Below are positions 48,276 through 60,489 of a stretch of DNA of 64,000 nt, piece by piece. The stretch lies in the NCBI GenBank assembly GCA_012931725.1, contig CM022949.1, positions 6,813,529 to 6,877,528 of the forward strand, in the 5' to 3' direction. How positions within the stretch are numbered: position 1 is the stretch's first letter; every line of letters begins with the position of its first letter. The stretch comes from Litsea cubeba. Taxonomy: Eukaryota; Streptophyta; Magnoliopsida; Laurales; Lauraceae. The notes under the pieces are model-generated. The model did not search any database. It was not told the origin of the DNA and was given only the letters and a program-made list of their open reading frames with translations. A program made the position numbers and the translations under genes.

Positions 48276-48608
48276 TGTTGTGCGCGTGTATGCGGAAATG
48301 TGAATTAGTGATCGAACGAACAAACAACCACACAAGACAAACAATCACACACAAGAGAATTACGTGGTTCGACAATCTTGCCTACGTCCACGGGAAAGAA
48401 AACTCGACTCTCCTTTAGGTTCACTCTTCTCTCTGTCTGTCTATCTATATCATGGGTTACACATTACATCATATATATAATGTTCTCTTTCTTACCCCCT
48501 AAGAAACCCTATCTTAGTCAATAAGAAAGTCCCGGTACAATTACTATAATACCCATGTCCATGAACCCAATTGGTCTGGACCTACTAAGCCCAACAAAAT
48601 CACCAACA
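48276..48608 (-). repeat. Probable solo Copia-type LTR, 333 bp
   Basis: Minus strand starts TGTTGGTGATTTTG and ends CGCGCACAACA. It contains CCGTGGACGTAGGC and CGAACCACGTAATTCTC, phrases common near the 3' end of short plant Copia LTRs. The flanks AAATC and GCATT do not match, and no primer-binding site adjoins. Confidence 0.45.
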
Positions 48609-48620
48609 GCATTGTCAACA

Positions 48621-49608
48621 GTTGGATAGGAAAATTAAAGGTCAATATTGACTACAGAATGGTATATTTTGTGAGAACACCTCGGCATTTTTTAGTATTC
48701 CTTGTACAAACATAATATTGATGAAATAACACATGGACGTCCGTTCATTAATTACAAATGGATTCAAATCAAATAGTAGCGTGTTAATAATGTTTCAAAT
48801 GATTGTCTGGCCTGTTTGGCTTCTTGTTTTTGATATCCGACACAAGTCCATTTTAGTTTCTTATTAAAGGCAAAAATAATTCAGAGAGAAGGAAACGAGA
48901 GCTTTTGACAGGGGTTTGGGTCCTCTATGTCTGCCTTGGAATAAAACAGCTAGCAGTTGACATAGTCAAATCACAATCACCCATCCAAATACAGGTTTGG
49001 ATGCTCGAATGTCTGTTTGTGCATGAATAATTGATGGCTTCTGTGGAACTGTAGGATTTCATGCTTCCTAACAAAGTTTTCTTCAAAAACAGTGATTAAC
49101 TGAATGATTTGAACGAATGTTATTATTAGAGAATATTACAGAGAATGTTGAATTTGGCATGAATGCTTAATATGGTATTAGAGCCAGCTGGTAGTGAGTT
49201 TGAATCACTTGAAAAATGACTCGACGCTAAAAAAAACATACATGTCGTTAAAAGTGTACCGGTCAGATTCCACCAGAGGGGGTTAAGCCGTCTTTACTAA
49301 CACCTCAAGATTTTGGCAGGACTGATTAATTAAAGAAATTTATTTCTTATAATTATATTGTTTACTCATAATTTAATCTATCGAGATAGTTAGAATTACA
49401 ATATCTTTTGAATAATTTAAAATGATAATTTCATAATATCATCAAGTTCAACAAATATAGTAACATTATCCCGACGAAAAACCAAAATAAAACTAGGAAA
49501 AGGGTGTATGATGAAATTCTACGCCTTTCATTGTACCTAATACCTATACAACACTTTAACGGTGCAGAAACTTTTTATCTGCAAGCAGACTTCATACTAT
49601 ACTCATTT
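48621..49608. other. Intergenic, nothing recognised
   Basis: TGGTATTAGAGCCA at about 49172 resembles a primer-binding site, but no LTR could be placed beside it. Confidence 0.4.
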
Positions 49609-49701
49609 GTTCCAGCTAGAGATGTCACGGCACGGAACAACAGCTGGCCAACACCGTGCCTCTTATTTTGGCTGGGCCACTTACATCTCTTTAGAAAAAC
49701 A

Positions 49702-49791
49702 CTACTTGGACGTAAACCGAACCCCTAGGTCCTCATCCAAATACAATATTTGGATGAGGACTTGGCGGGTCGGCCCAGTACGTCCAAGTAG
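49702..49791. repeat. 90-bp hairpin near the hAT end
   Basis: CTACTTGGACGTA (49702-49714) pairs with 49779-49791, and GTCCTCATCCAAATA (49729-49743) pairs with 49747-49761 around a 3-base loop; the middle pairs in part. Confidence 0.85.
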
Positions 49792-50189
49792 CATGGCCGA
49801 TCTCTTTATTGCCGGCACGTCACGAGCCCATAGTTGTGCCATGTCGGCACGGAACGACCGGCTAGGAAGTCGTGTTGTGCTTGTTTCGTGCGGCCCATGT
49901 CATACCTCTGTGCCCACCATGCCTCCGGGACACTTACGTCTCTTTATTTTTGTATCCATCTTACACTTAAAACTAAAAATTAGAACATACACACTGAAAA
50001 GAGAATGACACACATATTTAACTAGTTCGGTCAAACTCGACTTACTCCACTGACAAGAGAACAATTTGGATTTTTTCTACTTGAAGGTTTTTCAATAGGA
50101 TTACCTTCAAAGCCTTTACAATCTTTTTAGAGAAGAAAAATATAAAAAAATCATATTTACAAATTACAATGAAGAAAAAATAAAAAAAA

Positions 50190-51300
50190 AAAAGATTTGT
50201 AGTCCGCTAATGTATTTAGTTGAATCATAATCTTCAATTTCTTTCAACTCTTGCTTTCTCTTGTTAGCCAAATACCAATCCCGAAGGCAAAAACAGCACT
50301 CCGTTGTTTCTTCGGATAGATTTGTTCTTCTGTCATCCACCGCATGTCCACCTGCACTAAAAGCATGTTCTGATGCTACAAAAGACATTGAAATATTTAG
50401 TAGATCACTAGCCATGGAGGCTAACATCGGAAATATATTTTCATGTTGTTTCTAACAGGCTAAAATGTCAAAACTAGATGCATCCTGCATATGTAATATA
50501 CTGGAGTCAAGATGCGAGGATAACTCCGTCACTATATTACTGGAGCCGGAGGTTCTGCCCAAATTGCTTTAAAACAGATCCTACCCGACTCCACCTAATT
50601 GCTGGACTTGTTAAGGGGTCATAGTAACCCCTGTTGTACCCATTTGGTCACAACAAAATTGAAAAAGTATTTGTAATTTTGTCCTTATATTTGAGAAAGT
50701 ATCTAAATCTTGATGGTCCATATTATTAATTATTTCTTTAATAAAAAATTGTACACCAGTTAATTTTAATCAAGGATTTAATGCAACAGCTAAACAAAAT
50801 GTCATTCGAGCATCTTTCCAATATTTATTAAGTTTTCTTTCATATTTTTTTAACAACTTTAAGTAAAAAATGATCTCTCAATCTTTTAAATTGTAAACTA
50901 ATTTCAAAAAGAGAATTTAAAGCTCCATTAGATGTGGGATTATATACCCCGGAGAAAAATAATGTTGTAGTATAAAAAAAATTGTAATAAATCTCTTATG
51001 TGGGTACACGACTCCCAATGTTTCTTAGTCATCAATAAATCTTGTGCATCAAAAGCACAATACTCATTAAAAATTGATTTTCTATCAATTGCCTTATTTA
51101 ATAAATCATACAAAGAATTTCACCTATATTCAACTTCTTAAGGTATTTTTACAGCTGATGCATTATGCCTCGCACATATTCTGAAATATAATTTTCTTCT
51201 TTGTGCGAAGCAAAAAATACATTTAGCAATTTCTCTAGTTTTTTATGTTGCACTGGAAATATGCTTTTAAATCAACTCTCACAATGAGATTTAAGATGTA
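50190..51300 (-). pseudogene. hAT transposase, C-terminal part
   Basis: Minus strand, N to C: an MCMLHLKSHC segment like the family's HxxCxxHxxNL motif (about 51270-51310), NSLYDLLNKAIDRKSIFNEY then KKHWESCTHIRDLLQFF (about 51000-51130), CLAVALNPWLKL-like sequence (about 50760) and the dimerisation domain LLNISMSFVASEHAFSAGG (about 50340-50420). The conserved Trp before NSLYDL is a TGA stop, and other stops and frame changes follow, so no active enzyme is encoded. The neighbouring MITE cluster separates it from the N-terminal zinc-finger part. Confidence 0.85.
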
Positions 51301-51353
51301 ACATACACATTTATTTTGAAAGATAGAACCATCTATCAAAGATGGAAAGGGCA

Positions 51354-52675
51354 AAGGAATGTAAACGGGCTAGTTTCGGTCTGGGTCCATGGTGGACCTA
51401 GACTCGGAACCATTTCGGGGCAAGTTTCTTGGTTTCGAACCCGGAGCCCTTTAAAGGGAAGGCAGAACCGGAGTCGGAACCAGAACCATATATGGGCGGG
51501 TCCAAGCAATGGTGGACCTACATGCATTTACCTGGGGGCTTCAGCCCCCACCATTCCTGAGAAAAGCCCATAAGGGCTATAGCACATTTGGCCCAGCCCC
51601 CATTTAATAACCCATCGAAGCCCCCACCCTCTCCGACTCCAAAATATCCCTGGCAATTAATCCCTTTCTTTCTCTTGGTCTCTCTCTCTTTCAAAGTCCC
51701 CAAGTCGAAAATCCTCTAATCAACCAGCTCTGGCATCCGCATAGGGCACATTACAGTCTACCTCTCCTGCTAGCATTCTTATTTGGCTCTCTCTCTCTCC
51801 CTCTCTCTCTCTCTCTCAAGTGGTGTGGAGCCCTAAGTTTGGGTGTAATTTTTCAAAATTGTAAACTAATTAAATCTTAGGTGGAATCTTTTTTTTTTAA
51901 TCCTTTTTGTCATTTCATGGATTTGTTACATTATATGAAATAATGTCTGTGTTAAACAGAGTGTGTAAAGTCTCTATTCATTTATTTAAAAAATTACGTG
52001 GAAAAAGTGCATCGTATAAAAATTCCCATTCCAAGGTTGATTATTTCATTTCATTGGAAATTTCTCATTTTAGACCAGCCTAACTTCAACTTTTATATTT
52101 CAGGCTCCCTAATTAAATCTTACTACTTTTTTCCATTATAGACTGTTATTTGTATTAATAAGTACGATCAATCATCAATCCTCTCTTGTTCTCCTTTATT
52201 GTATATTTCAGTGCTTATTGGAGGGTGCATGTATATTTAGAAATATCAGAGTTGAGTAGGACATTAATGCATTGCATAATCTTCTCAACTATTCTCAAGT
52301 CCAGAATAGACTCTCATTCCAAATTATTAATATGAAGAAAGTATATAAAAATAATGATTGAGATTTTCAATTGACCATTGTCAACCCCCCTCAAACAAAA
52401 ATCTTGGGTCCGTCACTGGGTCCAAATCTAGGTAGATAATGGAATGGGAAAAAAATCTAATTTTAAGTAGAAGTTCTCAAAAATTGAGGTAATGTACCGG
52501 GACCAAACCAATATGGAACCAAAACCGGACCTGTTTTAGTCACAGGTCCAAAAAAAAAAAGGACACGAACCTGAACCCATTTACTTAGCGAGGCCTAAAT
52601 AAGGACCCAAACCCGATTTTTAGCGGGTCGAAACCTTCAGGTAATTAGAGAATCGAGAATCTATTTACATCCCTT
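51354..52675. mobile_element. hAT MITE nested in the 4.5 kb hAT element
   Basis: Ends AAGGAATGTAAACGGG and, inverted, AAGGGATGTAAATAGA. Flanks AAAGGGCA (51346-51353) and AAGTGGCA (52676-52683) match at 6 of 8. Subterminal GGAACC / GGGTCC motifs resemble the 56471 element. Without the inner element it is about 0.4 kb. Confidence 0.75.
51507..52418. mobile_element. hAT non-autonomous element, copy B (912 bp)
   Basis: Same family as 31442-32328: both have GGGGGCTTCAGCCCCCACC near the left end and TTCAATTGACCATTGT near the right. Flanks GGTCCAAG (51499-51506) and GGTCCAAA (52419-52426) match at 7 of 8. It is the innermost of three nested hAT insertions. Confidence 0.88.
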
Positions 52676-53189
52676 AAGTGGCATCTACAATTTCATTAGT
52701 TTAATAGCCACTATATTATTTTTTTGCGTTATCTAAAGTTATAGCTATAACTTTATCTATAACATTATATTCATCCAGTTTTTCCAAGTAAGGGAACTTA
52801 TTCTATTGCCATTGTGTGGCCATTCTAGTTTGGCAAAACTAATTATTCATTTATTAATAATCCATTTTGTATCTATGTTATGGGTAGTAATACAAAAATA
52901 ACTATCATCTGCTCTAGACGACCATATACAAATATATATATATATATATATATGTAGTTATAGTCATTCTACCAAGAATGTCTGCATTATTTTTAGCAGT
53001 ACTTTAAAAATCTTTCTAAATTGTGGTTGAAGATTATTTTGGACATATTCTTCAAAAAACTCATTTTTAGCAAAAATAATTGATTATTCAACTAAGACAA
53101 TCATTTAAACAAGTGATTGTCTAGTAGTAACAACATTATAAGAAAAAACCCCAAAACTACTACCACATTAGTAGAAATTTGCGAATGTG

Positions 53190-53500
53190 TCCCTAACCCT
53201 CATTCCGCTTGAGTCATCGCAATATGTTTGGGTTCACATTCTTTCCTATGCCTTATTAAATGGCCGGTCCCCCAGTTGATTCGGCAGCATATATGTGGTA
53301 TTCTTACCACAGTAATTACATTGTGCCTTTTCAATCTCCTTTCCATCTTGAATAACAATAACAATTGTATATTCTTGCCAAAGAAGAGAAGTCCTAGTTC
53401 TCTTGGATGTTCTACGAGAGCTACTAGGTTGTACTGGGACTTCACCTACTTATTCCTCTTCCAATTCAACAAAACCATCATCTTCTTCTAAATTAACGGA
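53190..53500 (-). pseudogene. hAT transposase, N-terminal BED zinc finger
   Basis: Minus-strand frames show a CNYCGKN-type CxxC pair, then NQLGD/INWGTGHL and an HRKEC motif in a second frame, the C2-H-C pattern of the BED finger that binds transposon ends. A frame change splits the domain. It reads in the same direction as the C-terminal part at 50190-51300. Confidence 0.65.
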
Positions 53501-54389
53501 AGAAGATTGTATGAGAATTCTTTTAGAAGATCATCCAGGCATATTTCAAAAATGAAGTTTGGAAGCAAAAGTTATATAATAATAGTAATAGCCTTCGTTT
53601 TGTGATAATTAAATAATATATTATAGACTTGTATATATGAAGTCTCAAATTTAAATTATATAAATACCTCCAAATTTTTTAAGGCCCCTTTAATCTTGTC
53701 TTTTGATGACTTGATCTTTACCTCTCCAAAAACTTCTTAAAGAGTTGAATGCTTTGAGAGAGAGTGAGAGAGTTGTATAATTTTGGTGAGAAATGGGAAT
53801 GGGAGGTTAGACTATTAAAATTCAAAAGGACACAAAATACCCCTTATATGACCGTTTTATGGCTCTTGGGTGGTAAAATGATATTTTTTTTTTCAAAAAG
53901 AGTAGCCATTTTTTCTTACCTTTGGGTGGGCATGACGGGTCGTGCTGTGCCGGCCCATGAAGCACTGATGGCTGTGTCCGGCTGCGTCACTCACGAACCG
54001 TACCCAACCGGGCTTCCCATGCTAGACACCTCGGCCTAGTATGGCCCGTGCCGTGGGACATGCCATTGACTCCCATGCTAGGCCGTGCCGTGCCGTGTTG
54101 GCCCAACCCATTTTACATCCCTAGGTCCAGCTCATGGGGGCACTTGGATGCATTCCCATCATTAGGGGTAAGATAGATGGGAAGGTCTCTTTGTGGGTGA
54201 TACAAAATACAAGTCTCATGTGATTATCCAAGCCTTTGATTTAATAGCCTTGGCCTCTTAATTAACTATAGTTTTTTTTATACTCAATCCAATTATAGTG
54301 AGTAAAGGTTCGATGATCATAAAATTAGGCATGGTGCCAAATCCTGGGGGATAACAATGAGAGGAGTTGCATTAATTGTTCTAGTTTGT

Positions 54390-55690
54390 TTACCTTTAAT
54401 GTAATCAATGCAGACACCAAAAATCTGTGAAGGCAATGCTTGGTAACATCCTGTCTTTCACCAATTTTCTCATTCTTTCTCTCTCTTTCAAGATGCGTCC
54501 TAACTAATCTTTTATGCCATAAGTTAGAAGAGTTCTCTCATTTACGATTCTCTCATTTACGACTCCTCTTCATATGCTTATGTTCATCCCATAATTAATG
54601 TCCTGGGTATAAAGGAATTGTGCATATGCTGAATCTAATTTAAATGTAAATAATCCATCACACAAATATACATTCTCAACTAAAATAGCATTTTTATAAA
54701 CTTTCAACTATCTATGTTCAAAATTAAATACAAAACCAAAATGATCTCATTTTAAGATTGAAATCAAATTCCAATATATAGCCGGGACATAGAAAGTATT
54801 ATGGAGATCCAAGAAGAATCTAGTCTTCAGGACATGTCGATAGGTGCCTATCACACAAGTCAATCGATAGGTGCCTATCGCTTCAACTCTCGATTCTTGT
54901 CAGTTTTCCATCATGATAGTTTGTTAACCATCACTTGGATTCTGCCCTTACAAGAATTACATGAATGGTTGCACCAGAGTTAACCCACAAGGTATTTGAT
55001 GGGACGTCTTTCCACAAAAGAAATATTAATTTTATGGGCCCCTTCTTCTTACCTGGCTTTTCCGATCACCTTCCATTGGTACTTCGGGCTTAGCATTTTT
55101 CTTTTCTTTAGATTTCTTTTGAGAGATAATGTTGACAATAATTTGCTTTTTGTGGGCTTTAGCCTCCGTTCCTCTTGATCATGTCTAGTGATGATGAGTT
55201 CATTTATATTCTACAGAGTTGAGTTCTGATTATATGCCACCTTAAATGGGGCAAAGAGGAAGGAAGAGAGTCTATGGAGCTGAGTTCTATTATATGCCAC
55301 ATTGAATGAGCCGAAAGAGGGAGGAAAGAGTTAATGATGAATTATATCAAGATCCATCTTATACACTCATCTCAACATCTTTAATTTTGCAGTAAGATAT
55401 ATTCGTCATGCTTAAAATATGTTCTCTTTGTCCCGTATATAGTCCCATCATATTTCAAATTTGTCAACCGGTTCATCAAAGATTCGCCAAGAGATTTATC
55501 CATTACCTCACTTTGCTTCTTCACAGAATCAAGAAGATCCTTTGCATTCACGTTTTAGAAAGTTCAACCTCGATCAAAGCCCATCTTAGATGCAACTCTC
55601 TTGATATTCCAACCAAAGTGCAAAGATGATTTGGACTCTTTTGTATTCACAATTTCACATGCGTCTCATCACCTAAAAACTCTATCCAAC
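54390..55690 (-). pseudogene. Ty1/Copia gag-pol relic
   Basis: Minus strand, N to C: a gag part with a PPSFGSFNVAYN segment and a second FAPFKVAYN segment 70 bp on (about 55210-55330), a basic linker, the protease motif LWVNSGATIHV (about 54970-55000), then EAIGTYRL and DLHNTFYVP segments of the pre-integrase region, YKNAILV.NVYLCDGLF and LVKDRMLPSIAFTDF of the integrase zinc region (about 54440-54500). This is the normal Copia order. Several stops and frame changes break it. RT and LTRs are absent and the hAT element ends at 54123. Confidence 0.83.
55208..55335. repeat. Tandem duplication in the Copia gag relic
   Basis: GTTGAGTTCTGATTATATGCCACC and CTGAGTTCTATTATATGCCACA begin two ~65-70 bp copies, each encoding the same capsid segment on the minus strand. 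Confidence 0.75.
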
Positions 55691-55699
55691 TTTGGAAAA

Positions 55700-56462
55700 C
55701 TTGTAACTCGGACTCGATTCGTCTAATGCAAAAAAAAACTGGAGTCAATGAGGAGATTCGGGAGAGTTATGTTTTTTTTTTTTAAATATTTAAAATGAAT
55801 TCATTACTTATAAAATATAAAATATATTCATTAATTTACATGTATTCATGATAATCCTCAATTCAAATTAATATATTTATATACGCAAGAAAAATACTAC
55901 AATAAGGAAAATAAAACCAAACAATATTGCATGTTACATAATTTATTAGTCCAAATATCAAATGCAAAAGGTCAAATATAAGTCTCAAATTACATTTTAG
56001 TCATCATTTTTAAATTAATGACTCCGAACCTTATGCATAATTACTTATAAATAAACTTTTTTTAATGGTACTTATAAATAAACTTTAGTTGTTTAAGCTT
56101 AGGTTTGAGTTTTAAATGGTTCGGAATGCAAACAATTTATTAAAATAAGATGATTCGGCGGAGTCTCTCCAATTTTCGACTTGGTCCTTCATCAAAATGA
56201 TCAGATGATGACTCAGGAGAGTCAGGCCAGGGTCAACCCGAAAAGTTTTCTAAGTATGAATCTATCTCAACAAATGATTGATATTGTTTACAAATGGATT
56301 TGGACTCCACTAAAATCCCTCCATACGAAGGGACTTGGCAAGGGCCTACTTGAATTTTAATATGGGATATTCATTTTGAGATAATTTTAGTATGGGCCCA
56401 CGGTTTCCTCTATTTCCATAGAACAATTTCCATCTAAACCTAGGAGGAAACCATATATCTTG
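55700..56462. other. Intergenic, nothing recognised
   Basis: AT-rich, no gene or named repeat identified. Confidence 0.4.
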
Positions 56463-56470
56463 GTTCCCGT

Positions 56471-57072
56471 TAGGGTTGTAAACGGGTCGGTTCCGGTGCG
56501 GGTCCAGGGTGGAACCGGAACCGGAACCGTTTTCTAAGAAGGGGAACCGGAACCGGAACCGAAACCGTTAAGAATAATGGGAACCAGAACCGGAACCGGA
56601 ACCATTTGTGAGGCGGGTCTGGTTCCGGTTCCGGGTCTAGACTAATACCTGTATTTTTCTTTAAAAAAAATTATGCTTTTTTCACATTTCAATTGGATCA
56701 CGTACCTACAAACACTAATGTGACATTCTGTCTATCAATAACTGACACTTTTAACCAATTACTCAGAAATCACATCCAAACAGGCAATGAGATGTAGAAA
56801 AGTAGAAAACCCTAATGTAGAAAAGTAGAAAAGTAAAAAGGATTCTGTTCTCACATAATAAAGTTACCTTATATTAGTATATATTGGGTCGGGTCTCGGG
56901 TCCACGGGTCTGATCCACTGTGGATCCGGAACCGTTTAGGTATCGGTTCCAAAAAAAGGATCCGGAACCGGAACCATTTTCTTATCGGGACCAAAATAAG
57001 GACCCAGACCCGGATCCTAACGGGTCGGAACCTTCGGGTAATCGGAAAATCGGGTACCCATTTACAACCCTA
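56471..57072. mobile_element. hAT MITE, 602 bp
   Basis: Ends TAGGGTTGTAAACGGG and, inverted, TAGGGTTGTAAATGGG. Flanks GTTCCCGT and ATTCCAGT match at 6 of 8. Repeated GGAACCGGAACC motifs occupy both subterminal parts. Confidence 0.82.
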
Positions 57073-57719
57073 ATTCCAGTAGTACTTTCAATTATCCAAG
57101 TTCTATGGCCTTCAATGGGTCTGATATCATGAATCGACAAAGCAGTTTGACTCAAGTATGAGTTTGGAATTAGTTTATCGACCTATGTGTCTGGATTGGA
57201 TTTTGGAAACTATGATTCGATGAATACAAAGTCCAATCTAATCATGTATTTTGTATTGATTTTCATCACAATAAAATTATAAAAGATAAAAGAAGAATAA
57301 CTCCAAATCGATTTCTATCATGATGATAAGCATAATATTAGGGTCCTATTTTTTCACTCCAAAGTGGGATCCACAACTTGTACGGTTGGATTGAAGTAAA
57401 GGAATCCAACGGGCCAAAACCAACTGGCAACAGGCCAGACTCATAGAGCCTAACCCAGATATAAAATCCCAATGGGTTTTAAGCCATGGCGTAAGCCCGA
57501 CTCTACGACTATATGGGTTTTAAACTCTCCAATGTGGGTGTGGGTCAGGCCCAGGCTCAGGACCTACCTGTTTAATCTCGCAGCCCATCCAGATTATATT
57601 AGAAAATTTAGGAGTACATACATAATCATGGACCAATTCGGGTCTCATATATATGTGGTTGGTAGATCTGGACCGTGACTTGATTATCAATCAACTAGTG
57701 GTACAATATCCTTTGGGCT
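57073..57719. other. Intergenic, nothing recognised
   Basis: No gene or named repeat identified. Confidence 0.4.
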
Positions 57720-59089
57720 TGTCAGACCCCGACCCAAACCAACTTGATTAGTGCTAATTAAGTAAGTGTTTAGTCTTAAGTGGGTTTTAAGTAATCGTTG
57801 GATTAGAATAAGATTGAATTTAGTCTTGGTTATAGCTTTGGGAATTTTGAGAATGTTTAGTTTTAGTCAGACACGCTCTAGGGGGCCTGAGTACACATGT
57901 GAGAATGGGAGGTTTGTCCAAGTTTTATGATTTTGATTGTGGTTTTGATTTCATTTGAATGATTTTATTATTGACTACAACTTTCGTTTTCAGCCCGTCC
58001 GCGTTTGAAGCCCAGACCTGTGTTTTGACCCAAAAAAGGTAAAATGAAACTTTTCACACAAAATCTGGACATAATTTTCGAAATCTCAAAACATGTCAAT
58101 TTATACTTTTCAGAAACTAGATATTTCGAGGATCATTTTATCCTTCCTCGTCGATCTCGTCCGGAGCACGCAAGACCATGATTTCACCATTTTAAGTTTC
58201 AGACATGTTGGGCCCCACTTCCCACCTACTTAAGTATTCTTCTCCCACTTCCATTATTCACTTTCATTTTTCCTGCAACACTTCTTGACCTAGGGCTAAG
58301 AAGAGAAAAACCCTCTTGAATCCATGGCTAGGAAGCTCGTTTGCAAATTAATCTAAGGCCGCCATCTTTTCCTCTCACCTCAAGTTATCCATTGCTACCA
58401 TTTTCTTTCAAGTTTCAGTTGGGCAATCACCAGTTTCTCTTCATTTCTTCTTGATTGGACTTTTCCAGGGAGGAGCTCCAACCCATCTCTTTCATGGAGT
58501 TCATTTAGCTCATAAAGAGCCATTTTCTCTAACTTTCAAACCCATTTTCGAAATGGAGGTTTTTGAACTAACTTTCAAACCCATTTTCGAAATGGAGGTT
58601 TTTGGTGATCAAAATGTTGATTTTTGAATGTCCTATTTTGGGGCTTTTTGTGTAGATTCGTGGTTCAACTCTCGAATAGGAATTTGTGAGAGATTTGCTT
58701 GATTTTTGGGCAAAGGCAAGTAATCATTTTGGGTTTTTATATTGCATGTATGAAAAGATTGCCCTTGTTACTAAGTTTCTCATTCCATGTCATATTTAAA
58801 TCTTCTTAGTTTGTTTAATTATTTCAAGCATAGTTACTAATTATCTTCTAACCTTAAAGTTTTGTTTGATTGGAAACTTGTATTTTGCATAATGTTTAGA
58901 ATTTGTTTGATCAAGTGATTTGATAGTGAATGATTGATGATATGGATGGTTTAGAATGTTTGAAATCACCCTTGGAGAGCATGGTGGCTCAGGGAATGCA
59001 GGTTAGTTCAGAAATGAGGAGAAGGGAATGATGTATGTTAAAAATTTGGGCAAAACAGCTACTGCTCGCAGACTGGCGGTCAGCCGTCA
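57720..59089 (+). repeat. Gypsy (Tekay-like) LTR, first 1.37 kb, interrupted
   Basis: Starts TGTCAGACCCCGACCCAAACC. It shows the same order of landmarks as the next LTR (GGAATTTTGAGA, ACAACTTTC, AAACTAGATATTTCG, a CTACTTAAGTATTCTTCT promoter-like stretch) and stops in a GGCGGTCAGCCGTCA palindrome-like region where the second element begins. Its remainder should lie beyond the window. A 38-bp unit (CTAACTTTCAAACCCATTTT...) is duplicated at about 58530-58605. Confidence 0.8.
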
Positions 59090-59525
59090 TGTAAGACCTC
59101 GACCTGAGAGACCTTGATTAGTGTTAATTAAGTTGTGCTTTAGGTTTAAGTGTGTTTGTGGATTTTGATTAGGTTTGGGGATTAGAATAGCTTTTAAAAT
59201 AACTTTGGGAAATTTTGAGAGCTTTCTTGATTTGTAAGACCCTTTGGGGTTCTTGTTAAGAATTTACGTGAGCATGGTTTACTCGTGATTTGAAAAATAT
59301 ATATTTTAATCTCGTTTAACTCTTCTTGTTAATCCCTACAACTTTCATGTTGACCCCGTTCCCATTCGAGAACCCTAAACTTGACTTTTCTCAATTTGAG
59401 GGCAAAACGATATTTTTACCCAAAATCTAGACACTATTTTCGATGTCACCGAACTCGCGAAACATATACTTTTTGGAAACTAGAAAATTCGCCGATCAAC
59501 TTTGTTTTCTTCGTCGAATTCATTT

Positions 59526-59687
59526 GAGGACCCAAAATGCATGTTTTTAGCCCGACAAGTACCGTAAGTTGTGGGACCCACTCCACTTTGACTATATAAG
59601 GAAACCGAGGACCCAAAATGCATGTTTTTAGCCCGACAAGTACCGTAAGTTGTGGGACCCACTCCACTTTGAATATATAAGGAAACC
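59526..59687 (+). promoter_or_regulatory. Tandemly duplicated LTR core promoter
   Basis: An 81-bp unit starting GAGGACCCAAAATGCATG and ending TATATAAGGAAACC occurs twice (59526-59606, 59607-59687) with one or two changes, giving two TATATAAGG boxes 81 bp apart. Confidence 0.85.
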
Positions 59688-60489
59688 CTTTCCTCTCTTC
59701 TCTTCTTCCTTGCCCTAATTACTGTTCTAAGAGAAGGAGATCCCAGCAACCACCGTTTTCTCCCTTTCTTCTTGCTTTCTTCATCACAAATCACCACTAA
59801 CTCTTGCCAAATCAAGAGAGAAAGAGGGATCCATCGACCTTGAGCTTTTCATTGAACGAACCTTGCTTATTTGAGGAACTTACAAGTAAGAGATCCCTTC
59901 CATCTCCTAGATTCTTTTTTATTAAGCCCTTGAGACTCTCCATTTTCATTATTGCAAGTTTTCCCTTTGTTTTGATTGTTTTTGATATTTTAGGGTTTGG
60001 ATTTGGGGTTTTCTGTGTAGATTGTTGTTTTGACTTGGAAATTGTGTTTGTGGCTTGGATTTGCTATCTTTTGACCTAAGGCAAGTGGATGAAATAACTT
60101 ATTTGATGCTAAATCATATTTATGCATATTCTTGATCTCTCATTAATGGCTTGATTTGCTTAAACCATGTTTTAAGACTTGTCTTCTATTGATCTCAAAT
60201 GCATCAACTAATGTATCTTTCTATCACATTTTATCTCTTAGAAATGTACATAGATTTGTGCTAAACTTGAATGGTTAATGGTGGGTTTTTATGGGTTCTT
60301 TCTCCTTATGATTGAATGGAAGAATGGATGAGAATGAATGATGGATTTGAAGTAATGAATTGGAGGTTGTGATTGATGAAATAGAGGAGCTTTTAGCTCA
60401 GTTTATTGCAGGGAGTTGTTGTATAGAAATGAGGAATGTTTGGAGGAAGGAAGGGCTGAAAAACAGCTTCAGAATTCTGTATCCGCAGC

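Larger units (their letters stand above)
49617..54123 (-). mobile_element. Decayed transposase-bearing hAT element, 4.5 kb
   Basis: Ends TAGAGATGTCACGG and, inverted, TAGGGATGTAAAATGGG. Flanks GTTCCAGC (49609-49616) and GGTCCAGC (54124-54131) match at 7 of 8. The subterminal DNA is rich in GCACGG/CCGTGC motifs. Transposase remnants lie on the minus strand: a BED-type zinc finger near 53200-53445 and the catalytic C-terminal part with dimerisation domain at 50190-51300. A smaller hAT element (51354-52675) is inserted between them and itself carries another (51507-52418). Without these the element is about 3.2 kb, normal for hAT-Ac. Confidence 0.88.

Noticed and set aside
49172..49186. TGGTATTAGAGCCA, resembling a primer-binding site
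   Set aside because: No LTR ending in CA directly upstream and no retroelement coding downstream.
54836..54885. GATAGGTGCCTATC repeats as another LTR palindrome cluster
   Set aside because: They lie in Copia pre-integrase coding sequence and encode a known protein motif.
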